Below are positions 18,408 through 27,034 of a stretch of 64,000 bases of DNA, in pieces. This stretch comes from Paraburkholderia caffeinilytica (GTDB lineage Bacteria; Pseudomonadota; Gammaproteobacteria; Burkholderiales; Burkholderiaceae), in assembly GCF_003368325.1 (NCBI RefSeq), contig NZ_CP031466.1, positions 2,976,001 to 3,040,000 on the forward strand, written 5' to 3'. Made by a program: the position numbers and the translations under genes. The notes beneath the pieces are model-generated. The model was not told the DNA's origin, searched no databases, and saw only the letters and a list, made by a program, of their open reading frames with translations. Numbering within the stretch: the first letter of the stretch is position 1; the number at the start of each line of letters is the position of its first letter.

Positions 18408-19868
18408 TCATCTAACCGCGACCGAGACAAAACTGCGCGCGTGGTTGCGCTGGATCAGCACGGCCACCTGCTTCCCTGCCTTGGCTTCCAGCGCGGTCAC
18501 GTCCGCCTGCGTTTCGACGAGTGTGTCATTGAGCGACAAAACGATATCGCCTGGCTGGATGCCGGCGCTTGCCGCCGGCCCGTCGACACCGTCCACCATC
18601 AGGCCAACGGCCAGGTCGCTCGCGCGCCGCTCCTCCTCATTCAGCGGATGCATGCGCAAACCCAGGCGATCCCCTGGGCCGCCTTCGGCGGGTCGAGCTT
18701 TGGGGCTTTCCGCGGACGCGCCGACCATCACTGTGAGTGTCATCGGCCTTCGATTGCGGATTAGCTTGAGTGTGGTTTTCGTCCCGGGCGGCAAAGCCGC
18801 CGCATTCTCGCCAAGTTCGGCGGCGCGATCAATCGGCTTGTCGCCGATCCGGACGATCACGTCGCCTGGCTTCAGGCCGCTCGCGGCGGCCGTTGTGCCG
18901 GGCGCGACGGAATTGACCAGCGCACCTGCCGGTCGCGGCAAGCCAAAGGCCACGGCCAGACCGGGGCCGACGTCCTGTACGTCCACGCCAAGACCGCCCG
19001 GCGAGGTCGCTGGCGCAGCTTGCAGCTGCGATCGCACCTTGGCCGCCATGTTGATCGGGATGGCGAGGGTCAGGCTGGGGGACCTGTCCGCGTCCGCGTA
19101 AATCTGTACGTCGATGCCGACTACCTCGCCGGCACGGTTGAACAGCGGGCCGCCCGAATTGTCCGTGTTGGCGACGATATCGGTTTGGAAAAAGGGGAAA
19201 CTGCTCCCGTCCTGGAGCGTGCGGGACGTGGCGCTGACAATGCCGGCGGCAACGGTATTCGCAAAGCTGTCGGGCGAGCCGATCGCCAGCACCGATTCAC
19301 CGATGCGCACCCGCGACGAATCGCCAAGCTTGACCGTCGGCAGCTTCGTGGCATCGATCTGAAGCACCGCCACGTCGCTCTGGGTGTCGACCGCCAGGAC
19401 CTTTGCCTTGAACTCGCGTCGATCGGTGAGTCGGACCGTTACTTCTTCGGCCTGATCCACCACGTGAGCGGTGGTCAGAATGATGCCGTCCGGACTGACG
19501 ATAAAACCCGAGCCCGTACCCGTGATGGCGCGTGCCGCCCCGTCTTGAGACGCCTGTGATTTCGGCGTCACATGCTTAACGAAGGCAAGAAGGGGATCGT
19601 CGGAATCGATTACCGCGGGAGCGGGTGCCGACGACGACTGCTCGGCGGCTGTCGCGCTGATATTCACGACAGCAGGCCCGTATCGCTCCACGATGGTCGG
19701 AAAGTCAATCGATGCCGAAGCGCCGGCCGGTGGAACCCGCTTCTCCTTCACAGGCGGCGGAGCGACTGCCGCGGCATTCGCAGTCGGATGCAGACACAGA
19801 TAGCCGGACAGAAACGCCGTTGTCAGGGCAGCGTGCAGCAAGGTGCGCGCAAGAGTCGGTGCAAACAC
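18408..19868 (-). CDS. DegP/HtrA-like serine protease with two PDZ domains and altered active-site loop
   Basis: Periplasmic trypsin-like protease of 486 residues. It has a signal peptide to about residue 33, a protease domain (about 55-275) with His135 (LTTAHVV), Asp165 (SDVAVLQ) and Ser238, and two PDZ domains (about 285-375 and 395-480). The catalytic loop reads QTDIVANTDNSGGPLF, where HtrA proteins normally have PGNSGGPL. The oxyanion-hole Gly two residues before the Ser is therefore Asp236, and the preceding Pro is Thr. The LA loop is short. GTG start with GGAGG eight bases upstream. The enzyme may be a weak protease or mainly a chaperone. It is 278 bp from a porin gene on the same strand. 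Confidence 0.88.
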   Translation of the reverse strand: MFAPTLARTLLHAALTTAFLSGYLCLHPTANAAAVAPPPVKEKRVPPAGASASIDFPTIVERYGPAVVNISATAAEQSSSAPAPAVIDSDDPLLAFVKHVTPKSQASQDGAARAITGTGSGFIVSPDGIILTTAHVVDQAEEVTVRLTDRREFKAKVLAVDTQSDVAVLQIDATKLPTVKLGDSSRVRIGESVLAIGSPDSFANTVAAGIVSATSRTLQDGSSFPFFQTDIVANTDNSGGPLFNRAGEVVGIDVQIYADADRSPSLTLAIPINMAAKVRSQLQAAPATSPGGLGVDVQDVGPGLAVAFGLPRPAGALVNSVAPGTTAAASGLKPGDVIVRIGDKPIDRAAELGENAAALPPGTKTTLKLIRNRRPMTLTVMVGASAESPKARPAEGGPGDRLGLRMHPLNEEERRASDLAVGLMVDGVDGPAASAGIQPGDIVLSLNDTLVETQADVTALEAKAGKQVAVLIQRNHARSFVSVAVR

Positions 19869-20050
19869 AGTGCACCTCCATGGAGATCGTCATGCCAGGG
19901 CCAGGCGCGTGGTCAATGGGCCGATCGATACGCGAACGCATCGAATGCACCGGTACGACAATGCGCGACCTTCGCCTACTAGAATTTATAGCGGAGAGGC
20001 GGGGGAATTGCAGCGAGTGCAAATCCTGGTGTGCGGCTGCCCGCACATAG

Positions 20051-20073
20051 AGTCGCGGCAACGCCGCGACTCG
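20051..20073. repeat. 10-bp perfect hairpin downstream of porin gene
   Basis: GAGTCGCGGC and its complement are separated by AAC. It lies between the porin stop (20147) and the HtrA-like start. There is no T tract on the minus strand, so it may be an mRNA-stabilising hairpin rather than a factor-independent terminator. Confidence 0.45.
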
Positions 20074-20146
20074 CCTTGATATGCGTGCCGGATATTCGAT
20101 TTGCGTGGCGGAGGGAAGTCAGGCGGCGACGTGCGCCGCCTGCCAC

Positions 20147-21349
20147 CTAGAACGTCTGGCGGATACCCACTCGAACGAGTGTTTGCACATTGGTCGCCGA
20201 CGAAATTCCGTTCCCCACGTCGCCGACCGAGGCCGTCGCGTCGACCGTATTGCCGAACGCATCGAGCGTTTTGCCGCTCGCCCTCTGGTAACCGACCAGT
20301 CCGTAAAGTGCCGTGCGCCTGGACAGGAAGTAATACGACGCAAGGTTGAACTGGTTGTACTTCGGAGCCGACGCGCCTTTGATGGAACTGCCCTGCGTGT
20401 AGTCGTAACCTGCGGCGACGCGCAGCGCCGGCGTCGCCTGCCAGGACACTGTCGCGCCCGCCGAGTTGAACGTCTCCTTGCCGGAGAACAACGAGAAGCT
20501 GCCGGCCTGGTATTGCGTGTTGCTGTACGACACGCCGAGCGTCACCGAGCCGATCTGGTACGTGCTTGCCGCCGCAATAATCTGCTGGCTCCTTGCCGAC
20601 GCAAAGCCCTCATTGATCGACGAAGCGAACGTGCCGTCATACGCGCTGGTCCAGGCGCCGCCATTGGCCCCGTAGGCGTTGGTCGCTTGCATGTAGGCCG
20701 CACCGATGGCGAACGGACCACGGGTGTATTGGCCGCCCACGCTCCACGTGCTCTGGTTCTTGACGCTGCCCGCCTGACCGCCGAAGCCGTACAGCGCGCC
20801 GAACTGAAGCCCCGAAAATACCGGGCTCGTGTACTTGATCGAGTTGTTCTCGCGCGACTGATTGTCGATGTTATCCAGATCGCCGGGGTGCGCGCCCATG
20901 CCCGTCAGGAAGGTCCCCGCGCTGATGCTGCCGACGAAGTCGACGATCGGATCGTACTGGCGGCCCAGCGTGAGCTTGCCGAGCTTCGTGCTCGACAACC
21001 CCATCCAGGCCTGACGGCCGAACTCGCGGCCGCCCTGGCCGAGCTGCCCCGTGCCGATGTTAAAACCGTTCTCCAGCTGGAACACCGCCGACAGGCCGTC
21101 ACCCAGGTCTTCGTTGCCCTTCAGCCCCCAGCGGTCGCCGGACCACGTGCCGCTCGCAAATGCATAGTTCGATGCATTGCTGTAGACGGCCGGCTTGCCC
21201 GACGCACCCTTGGTCTGCAGGACGCGTTGGCCGCTCGTATAGCCAAGGCCTGCGTCGACAATCCCGTAGAGGGTCACGCTGCTCTGGGCGTGCGCGGTAA
21301 TCGACAGGCTGCTCAATGCGAGCAAGGTCGCGGTGGTTTTTTTAAACAT
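20147..21349 (-). CDS. Gram-negative trimeric porin (Burkholderia OmpC/Opcp type)
   Basis: Outer-membrane general diffusion porin of 400 residues. The Sec signal MFKKTTATLLALSSLSITAHA is followed by the invariant QSSVTLYGIVDAGLGY. Other family landmarks are SRWGLKG-like DRWGLKGNEDLGDGLSAVFQLENGF, GRQAWMGLSS, TLGRQYDP and a C-terminal GIRQTF ending in Phe, the signal for BAM assembly. Loop 3 and the eyelet cannot be mapped confidently. It lies downstream of a five-gene ABC transporter operon on the same strand, with a gap of 102 bp, and may share its substrate or simply be adjacent. Confidence 0.92.
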   Translation of the reverse strand: MFKKTTATLLALSSLSITAHAQSSVTLYGIVDAGLGYTSGQRVLQTKGASGKPAVYSNASNYAFASGTWSGDRWGLKGNEDLGDGLSAVFQLENGFNIGTGQLGQGGREFGRQAWMGLSSTKLGKLTLGRQYDPIVDFVGSISAGTFLTGMGAHPGDLDNIDNQSRENNSIKYTSPVFSGLQFGALYGFGGQAGSVKNQSTWSVGGQYTRGPFAIGAAYMQATNAYGANGGAWTSAYDGTFASSINEGFASARSQQIIAAASTYQIGSVTLGVSYSNTQYQAGSFSLFSGKETFNSAGATVSWQATPALRVAAGYDYTQGSSIKGASAPKYNQFNLASYYFLSRRTALYGLVGYQRASGKTLDAFGNTVDATASVGDVGNGISSATNVQTLVRVGIRQTF

Positions 21350-21451
21350 GATAAGGATGCCTATTTTTTAGAGAGAAGTGACCAACTAATCCGAATACCT
21401 GCTACAGCATTGCCACGGGCGCGAGCCGGTCGCTCGCACCCGTATTCCGTT

Positions 21452-22021
21452 TCAGTCCTTCGCTGTCTGTGTCTGCCTCGCGGTGACAAGCCAGTTCGCC
21501 ACGCGGGCAACGAGCGTATCGACATCGTCGAACACCTCGGCCCCCAGTACCGACGGTGCGCCCAACAGGGTGAAGACCGGCTTGTTCCACTGCAGGCCAA
21601 GCGCCATCTCCGAGAGCGTGCCCAGCCCGCCTCCTATCGCGACGAGACAGAGCGAAGCCCGCGCGATCAACGCATTTCGCGTGATACCCAGTCCGGTTGG
21701 CAGCGCCACGGTAAGAAACGGGTTGGCCTCGTTCGCATCGTCCTCGGGCAGCAGGCCGATCACGATGCCGCCCGCGCGTGTCGCGCCGAGCGCGGCCGCC
21801 TCCATCACCCCGCCTTTGCCGCCGCAGAGAATCGTCATGCCGGTGCCGGCCAATGCGTAGGCCAGGTTTCTCGCCGCCTGCAGTTGTTCCGGTGTGGCTT
21901 CTCTTGGACCGATCAGGCCGACCGGCATCGCATGCCGCAGTGGCCCCGCCTGGTGGACCGCCAGTTTCTGCAGCGCCAGATACGCGGCGTTGGACCATTC
22001 AGTGTCGTCGTTGCCGTGCAA
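21452..22021 (-). CDS. TIGR00725-family (LOG/lysine-decarboxylase-like Rossmann) protein
   Basis: A small Rossmann-like protein of 189 residues related to the LOG family. Nucleotide-binding motifs are GGKGGVMEAAALGA (about 68-81) and IGGGLGTLSEMALGLQ (about 129-144), which replace the PGGxGTxxE of true LOG proteins. Its role is not established. The start is TTG at 22021, supported by GGAGAA six bases upstream; the nearby ATG is out of frame. It overlaps the end of the upstream ABC permease gene by 23 bp, so the two are almost certainly translationally coupled, placing this protein in the transport operon. Confidence 0.8.
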   Translation of the reverse strand: MHGNDDTEWSNAAYLALQKLAVHQAGPLRHAMPVGLIGPREATPEQLQAARNLAYALAGTGMTILCGGKGGVMEAAALGATRAGGIVIGLLPEDDANEANPFLTVALPTGLGITRNALIARASLCLVAIGGGLGTLSEMALGLQWNKPVFTLLGAPSVLGAEVFDDVDTLVARVANWLVTARQTQTAKD

Positions 22022-22829
22022 GGCATTCTCCTAGTGCCAGAACGCACGTGCAGACCGCCATCAACACCAGCGAAAGCGCGGCTGCCTGCGGAAAATCCGT
22101 CTGTCCGTCTGAAAGTTTCAGGTACATCAGTAGCGGCAGGATATTGATCTGCGTCCCGGCGAGCGCGAGCGCGGTACCGTAGGTTCCCAGTGCAATCGAC
22201 GTGACGAGGCACCAGGCCGCGGCGATCGACGGCCACAGTTCCCGCAACGCCACATCGAAGAGCGCCCGCAGCGGCGAAGCGCCCAGCGTCAGCGCGGCTT
22301 CGATCGGACGGCGGTCCAGGTTGGCGATCGCCGGATAAAGCATCAGCGCCACGCGTGGAATCAGGTAGTACGCGTAGGCCGCGACCAGACCCGCCGTCGT
22401 ATAGATCAGCGCCCCGACCGTGGCCGGGTCGGCGCCGAGGCGAGCGAAGAGGCTCGTCACGAAACCGGCGCGGCCGAAGGCGAGAATGAACCCGTACGCA
22501 ATCACCAGACCCGAAAACGCCAACGGCACACCGAGCAGCGCGAGCAACCAGCCGCGCCGCTGCGGCGGTTGTCCGGCCAGCACCATCGCCAGCGGCAGCC
22601 CCACCGCCAGCGACACGGTGCCGGCGGCAAGCGCCAGCGCGAGCGAGTGACCGAGCGCGCTGACCACCAGCGGATCGTGAGCCAGGCGCACGAAGGCCGC
22701 GCCGTTCCCCTCGGCCGCCGAGACCAGCAGTGCGCCGAGCGGCAACACAAAGAACACGGCGAGGAGCAGGCCCGCCGGAGCCGCGCCGAAACGGCGCGCG
22801 AGTCCTTCGTTCATCGAGGAAATTCCCAT
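21999..22829 (-). CDS. ABC transporter permease (second permease of the operon)
   Basis: Inner-membrane permease of 276 residues with about six helices and the cytoplasmic EAA loop (PIEAALTLGASPLRALFDVALREL). It resembles the C-terminal-type permeases of iron, thiamine, spermidine and phosphonate importers. AAGGGGCGG precedes its ATG. It lies 9 bp after the binding-protein gene and overlaps the TIGR00725-family gene by 23 bp. With the permease at 25018-25869 it should form the membrane heterodimer. Confidence 0.88.
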   Translation of the reverse strand: MGISSMNEGLARRFGAAPAGLLLAVFFVLPLGALLVSAAEGNGAAFVRLAHDPLVVSALGHSLALALAAGTVSLAVGLPLAMVLAGQPPQRRGWLLALLGVPLAFSGLVIAYGFILAFGRAGFVTSLFARLGADPATVGALIYTTAGLVAAYAYYLIPRVALMLYPAIANLDRRPIEAALTLGASPLRALFDVALRELWPSIAAAWCLVTSIALGTYGTALALAGTQINILPLLMYLKLSDGQTDFPQAAALSLVLMAVCTCVLALGECLARQRRH

Positions 22830-22838
22830 CGCCGCCCC

Positions 22839-23939
22839 TTATTTCGCGAGCGCGGCCTGCGCCCACAACTGGTCGACTTCCGCCTTCTTCGCCGCGGCCT
22901 TGACCACGTCGAGCGGATGCATCTGCGGCACGTCGGGCATCTTCGCGCGAATGTCCGCCGAGAGCTGCACGTCCGGCACCGCGGGACGCACGTAGCCTTG
23001 CGCGAACAGCGCCTGGCCGACGTCGCTCATGACCAGGTTCAACCAGAGACGCGCCGCGTTCGGATTCGGGCCGTCCTTCACGAGACTGATGGCATACGGC
23101 GCGGAAACCGTCGCTTCCTTCGGGATCACCACCTCGACGGCGTCGCCCATGCCGTCGGCGTACTTCGCTTTGAGGCCGTCGTTTTCGTAGCCGATCAGGA
23201 TCGGAATCTCACCCTTGACGAACTTCGCGTACGGGGTGGTGCCTTCGACGCGCATCACGTTGCCCGCTTCGCGCAACTTGCCGAAAAACTCCGCGCCCGG
23301 TTTCGGATTGTCGACGCTGCCGCCGAACGCATAGGCCGCGGCGAAGACCGCGACCTGCCCCTGTCCGGTCGAACGCGGGTCCAGATAGACCACCGAGTTC
23401 CGGTACTCAGGCTTGAGCAGATCAGCCCAGCCGTGCGGAACGTCCTTGACGAGCTTGCGGTTGACCAGCAAGGCAATGTTCAGCGAATGAACCGTGAACC
23501 AGCGGCCGTCGCGCTCGCGAAACACCGGCGGCAGCTTGTCGAAATTGAGCGGCTTGAACGGCGCCACCACGTCCTTGTTGACGGCGTCCAGCGCGGACGC
23601 GGCAAAATAGTACGCGGTGTCGGCCTGCGGACGCCGCCGCGACTTGTCCAGCGCCACCACGGTCGCAGCCGAGCCGATGTCGTTGTACGTGATCTCGACT
23701 TTCGGATAGCGCTTTCTGAACTCGGCGAACAGCGCCTTCCAGTTGGCCCATTCGGGACCGGTGTCGAACGACACGACAAGCCCCTCGTCCGCCGCCTTCG
23801 CGTACAACGCGTCTTCTCCGGGGTAAAGCGGTGCGTCTGGCGCGGCATGAGCGCCAGATGCGGCAGTCAGTATCGACAATGCACAAACGACTCCGGCGAC
23901 ACGGCGGACTCGCGACAAAAGACTAAGTCCTGCAAGCAT
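22839..23939 (-). CDS. ABC transporter substrate-binding protein (AfuA/PotD superfamily)
   Basis: Periplasmic binding protein of 366 residues with a signal peptide ending near GAHAAPDAPL. The fold class is shown by VVSFDTGPEWANWKALFAEFRKRYP, FKPLNFDKLPPVFRERDGRW, PHGWADLLKPEYRNSVVYLDPRSTGQGQ and KGEIPILIGYEND, the pattern shared by iron, thiamine, polyamine and 2-aminoethylphosphonate binding proteins. I cannot assign the ligand; the tyrosine ligand pair of ferric-binding proteins is not evident. ACGGAGAA precedes the start. It lies between the ATPase and the second permease in one operon. Confidence 0.87.
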   Translation of the reverse strand: MLAGLSLLSRVRRVAGVVCALSILTAASGAHAAPDAPLYPGEDALYAKAADEGLVVSFDTGPEWANWKALFAEFRKRYPKVEITYNDIGSAATVVALDKSRRRPQADTAYYFAASALDAVNKDVVAPFKPLNFDKLPPVFRERDGRWFTVHSLNIALLVNRKLVKDVPHGWADLLKPEYRNSVVYLDPRSTGQGQVAVFAAAYAFGGSVDNPKPGAEFFGKLREAGNVMRVEGTTPYAKFVKGEIPILIGYENDGLKAKYADGMGDAVEVVIPKEATVSAPYAISLVKDGPNPNAARLWLNLVMSDVGQALFAQGYVRPAVPDVQLSADIRAKMPDVPQMHPLDVVKAAAKKAEVDQLWAQAALAK

Positions 23940-23966
23940 TCTGGTTCTCCGTCAAACAGGGATGAA

Positions 23967-25013
23967 TTAGCGAAACTGACTGGTTTGCGCGGGCAGCACG
24001 CGCAAATGTTCGGGGTCGATGGCAATGGCGTGTTCGGCAAGACGGCGCCCTTCGCACAGAAGCGGTTTCTGGGTGGCCTCCGGAACGAAGTCGTAGCGGC
24101 ACGTCGCCCCGAAGTAGCGCACCTCGGCGCGGCGGCCGGCGAGCCGGTTGACCGCGCTCGCCGGCGGATCGGGCTGCACGTGCTCGGGACGAAGCAGGAC
24201 CTCGACCTGGTCGCCAGGACGGAAAGCACGGGTGTCGGCGGCCAGCAGCGCAAAGGAAACGTCGACCGTGCCGTTCGCGATCACGCGTCCCGGCATCACG
24301 CTCGAATGCCCGACGAAGCGCGCGACCTGGGTCGATACCGGCTGGTCATAGAGACGCTCGGGCGTATCCACCTGCAAGACACGCCCGCCGTCGACCACGG
24401 CGACGCGGTCCGCAAGGCTCAACGCTTCGTCCTGATCGTGCGTGACCAGCAGGGTGGTGGCGCCGCATGCGCGTTGCAGCGTGCGAATCTCGTCGCGCAG
24501 CTGCTGGCGGATGCCTGCGTCTAGCGCCGCAAGCGGTTCGTCGAGCAGCAGCACCTTCGGTTCGAAGGCCAGCGCACGAGCCAGCGCGACGCGCTGCTGC
24601 TGCCCGCCCGACAGCAAGGTCGTGCGCCGCCCGGCGTGTTCGGCAAGACCGACCCGTTCGAGCATCTCGAGCGCGCGAGCCCGGCGTTTCGCGGCGTCGA
24701 TGCCGCGCATTCGCAGCCCGTAGGCCACGTTGTCCAGCACGTTCAGATGCGGGAAAAGCGCGTATTGCTGGAACACCATGCCGACCTCGCGGCGCCACAC
24801 CGGCACGCCCGCCACGTCGCGCCCGTCGATCGCAATCCGTCCTCGATAGCCGTCCAGCAGGCCCGCGGTGAGCCGCAGGATCGTCGACTTGCCGGAACCG
24901 CTTCGGCCCATCACGGCGAGCAGCTCGCCCGGCGTGACCGACAGCGTGACGGCTTCGATGCCGTGTTGCGCGCCGGGATAGGTAAAGCTCACGTTGTCGA
25001 AATGGAGGCTCAT
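23967..25013 (-). CDS. ABC transporter ATP-binding protein (PotA/FbpC type)
   Basis: ATPase of 348 residues with Walker A GRSGSGKST (about 36-44), signature LSGGQQQRVALARALA, Walker B VLLLDEPLAALD and switch VTHDQDEALSLADRV. The C-terminal about 110 residues form a TOBE-like regulatory domain (FRPGDQVEVLLRPEHVQPDP). It starts four bases after the stop of the upstream permease and precedes the binding-protein gene by 27 bp, all leftward. It should energise the two permeases of this operon. Confidence 0.92.
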   Translation of the reverse strand: MSLHFDNVSFTYPGAQHGIEAVTLSVTPGELLAVMGRSGSGKSTILRLTAGLLDGYRGRIAIDGRDVAGVPVWRREVGMVFQQYALFPHLNVLDNVAYGLRMRGIDAAKRRARALEMLERVGLAEHAGRRTTLLSGGQQQRVALARALAFEPKVLLLDEPLAALDAGIRQQLRDEIRTLQRACGATTLLVTHDQDEALSLADRVAVVDGGRVLQVDTPERLYDQPVSTQVARFVGHSSVMPGRVIANGTVDVSFALLAADTRAFRPGDQVEVLLRPEHVQPDPPASAVNRLAGRRAEVRYFGATCRYDFVPEATQKPLLCEGRRLAEHAIAIDPEHLRVLPAQTSQFR

Positions 25014-25017
25014 CGTT

Positions 25018-25869
25018 TCACTTCAGTCGTTGAACAGTGTTGATCGATACCAGGGTCGCGATCACCGCGAGGCACAGCAGCACCACGGTGGCGGCGCACG
25101 CCATGCCGGTCGCGCCGTAAAACGCCTGCAGCAGCACCACCGGATAGTTCCGGTAGCGAAAGCCGGCAATCAGATTGGACACCTGGAATTCGCCGATCGA
25201 CAATGCGGCCACCATGACGAGCCCCGAGAACAGGCTCTGCCGAAGGTTGGGCAAGACGATCGTGAAGAACTGCCGTAGCGGCGTGGCGCCAAGCGTCGCC
25301 GCGCAGGCTTCGAGGCGTGCGATGTCGAGGTGGCGCAAGTCGCTCAGCAGCGTTTGCGTGAGGTACGGCAAGGTCAGCACCGTATGGGCGGCAATCAGCA
25401 ACGGCAACGATCCGAGCCATGGCAGCGTGTCGCCGCTGAAAACAGCGATGTAACCGAAACCCAGCGTGAGCGCGGGCACCCCCACCGGCAGCAACGCGAC
25501 CAGCCGCGCCGTCATGCCGCGGCCGGAGAGCGAGCGATAGTGCAGCGCATATGCGAGCGGCAAACCGATCACCGCAGCCGCGCAGCAACAGGCCAGCGCG
25601 ACCATCAGGCTCACGCCGAAAGCGCGCCGGAAACTCGTGTTGGCGGCAAGGTCCGCGAACCAGTGTCCGGTGACGCCGGTCGGCAGCAATGTGTTGGTCC
25701 ACGTTTCACCGAACGCGCCGACCAGCAGCAAAGCGATCGGCAGCAGCATGTAGATCGCAAAGAGCACCACCACGGTATGAAGCGCGACGCGCCGGATCGA
25801 CGCAAAGCGTCCGCTGCTGTGACGAGCGGGAACATGGGGCTGGATGACCGGTGCGGCAGGCGTTTGCAT
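25018..25869 (-). CDS. ABC transporter permease (first gene of the operon)
   Basis: Inner-membrane permease of 283 residues with about six helices and an EAA-type loop (ARLEACAATLGATPLRQFFTIVLP). The ATG at 25869 is supported by AGGAAAG seven bases upstream; a longer in-frame start reaches into the divergent regulatory region and has no ribosome site. A cytoplasmic N-terminal tail of about 25 residues precedes the first helix (VALHTVVVLFAIYMLLPIALLL). It is the promoter-proximal gene of the operon, 167 bp from a divergent LysR gene. Confidence 0.87.
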   Translation of the reverse strand: MQTPAAPVIQPHVPARHSSGRFASIRRVALHTVVVLFAIYMLLPIALLLVGAFGETWTNTLLPTGVTGHWFADLAANTSFRRAFGVSLMVALACCCAAAVIGLPLAYALHYRSLSGRGMTARLVALLPVGVPALTLGFGYIAVFSGDTLPWLGSLPLLIAAHTVLTLPYLTQTLLSDLRHLDIARLEACAATLGATPLRQFFTIVLPNLRQSLFSGLVMVAALSIGEFQVSNLIAGFRYRNYPVVLLQAFYGATGMACAATVVLLCLAVIATLVSINTVQRLK

Positions 25870-26036
25870 GCAAGCTTTCCTCGTGAAACGGACTGAAACC
25901 CGCGCGTCTCGACTGGACTTGACGGAAGGTTTCGATTTGCTTGCAAGTGTGCGGACACGACATGGCGTCGTCATGAAAAAAACGTACAAAACGCGCATTG
26001 CGCTGTGCGCATCCGGAATACTTCGACGCCAACCCG

Positions 26037-26921
26037 ATGAAACACCTCTACCCGAACGTCAGCGAATTACTCGCCTTCACAAGCTCCGCCAAGCACCTGA
26101 ACTTCTCCCGGGCGGCGCGTGAACTGGGACTGACGCCCAGCGCGATCAGCCGGCAGATCGCCAGTCTGGAAAATTCATTCGGGGTGCAGCTTTTCATTCG
26201 GGACGGCCGCAATCTCGTGCTCACGCGGGCGGGCAGCCTCTACCTCGCGCGCGTGGCCAGCCCGTTGCGCGACCTGGGCAACGCGTCGCTCGAACTCATG
26301 AGCGCCGCCGGGCAGAGCGACGTGCTGACGATCGCGAGCGTGCCGACATTCACGACCAAATGGCTGATTCCCCGGCTGCCGGAATTTCTGTCGAGCACCC
26401 CGGGACTCACGATCAGCTTCACCCGGCACCTGGCGCACGGCGATCCGTTTCCGCTGGATCTGGACGCGGCTATCCGCTATGGCGATGGAAGTTGGGAGGG
26501 AGTCCAATGCGATTACATCGACGGGCGCACGTTTCTGCTTGTCTGCGCGCCGGAATGTCAGCAAAGGTATGCATTACGACGGTTGCAGGATGCCGCGCGC
26601 GTGCCTCGGCTGTTGCACAGCCAGGCTGAACAGGTATGGAGTCAATGGGCCGATTTCTACGACGTACGCGACATGCAAGTGCTCGCGGGTCCGCGTTTCG
26701 AGCAATACTCCGTGCTGATCCAGGCCGCTCAGGCAGGTCTGGGACTGGCGCTCATCCCGGCCTTTCTCGTGCGCGACAACCTCGCCGCCGGCACGCTCGT
26801 CGAGCCGCTGACGGCTCCCATCGACGTCGATCATGGACACTACCTCTGCTATTTCCCGGGACGCATCGAGACACAACCAGGGTTGAAGCGTTTCCGGGAA
26901 TGGATGTTGTCCAAGGTGTGA
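26037..26921 (+). CDS. LysR-family regulator, GcvA-like branch
   Basis: The N-terminal HTH is LNFSRAARELGLTPSAISRQIASLE, and the effector domain has the GcvA-branch landmarks LTIASVPTFTTKWLIPRLPEFL, LDLDAAIRYGDGSWEG and a late QAAQAGLGLALIPAFLVRDNLAAG. At 294 residues it is of family length. The start at 26037 (MKHLYPNVSELLAF) is the natural one. It is divergent from the five-gene ABC operon beginning at 25869 and probably regulates it. Confidence 0.9.
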   Translation: MKHLYPNVSELLAFTSSAKHLNFSRAARELGLTPSAISRQIASLENSFGVQLFIRDGRNLVLTRAGSLYLARVASPLRDLGNASLELMSAAGQSDVLTIASVPTFTTKWLIPRLPEFLSSTPGLTISFTRHLAHGDPFPLDLDAAIRYGDGSWEGVQCDYIDGRTFLLVCAPECQQRYALRRLQDAARVPRLLHSQAEQVWSQWADFYDVRDMQVLAGPRFEQYSVLIQAAQAGLGLALIPAFLVRDNLAAGTLVEPLTAPIDVDHGHYLCYFPGRIETQPGLKRFREWMLSKV

Positions 26922-27034
26922 GACTCGATACGCCGGAACAGGCGTTGCCGGCGTCGGCGAGCGCCAGTGTGCCGCTTTGCGGGTACCCGTGTTGAGCCTA
27001 AACTACCCGGATACCGTCGGCTCCCCAGGAACTC

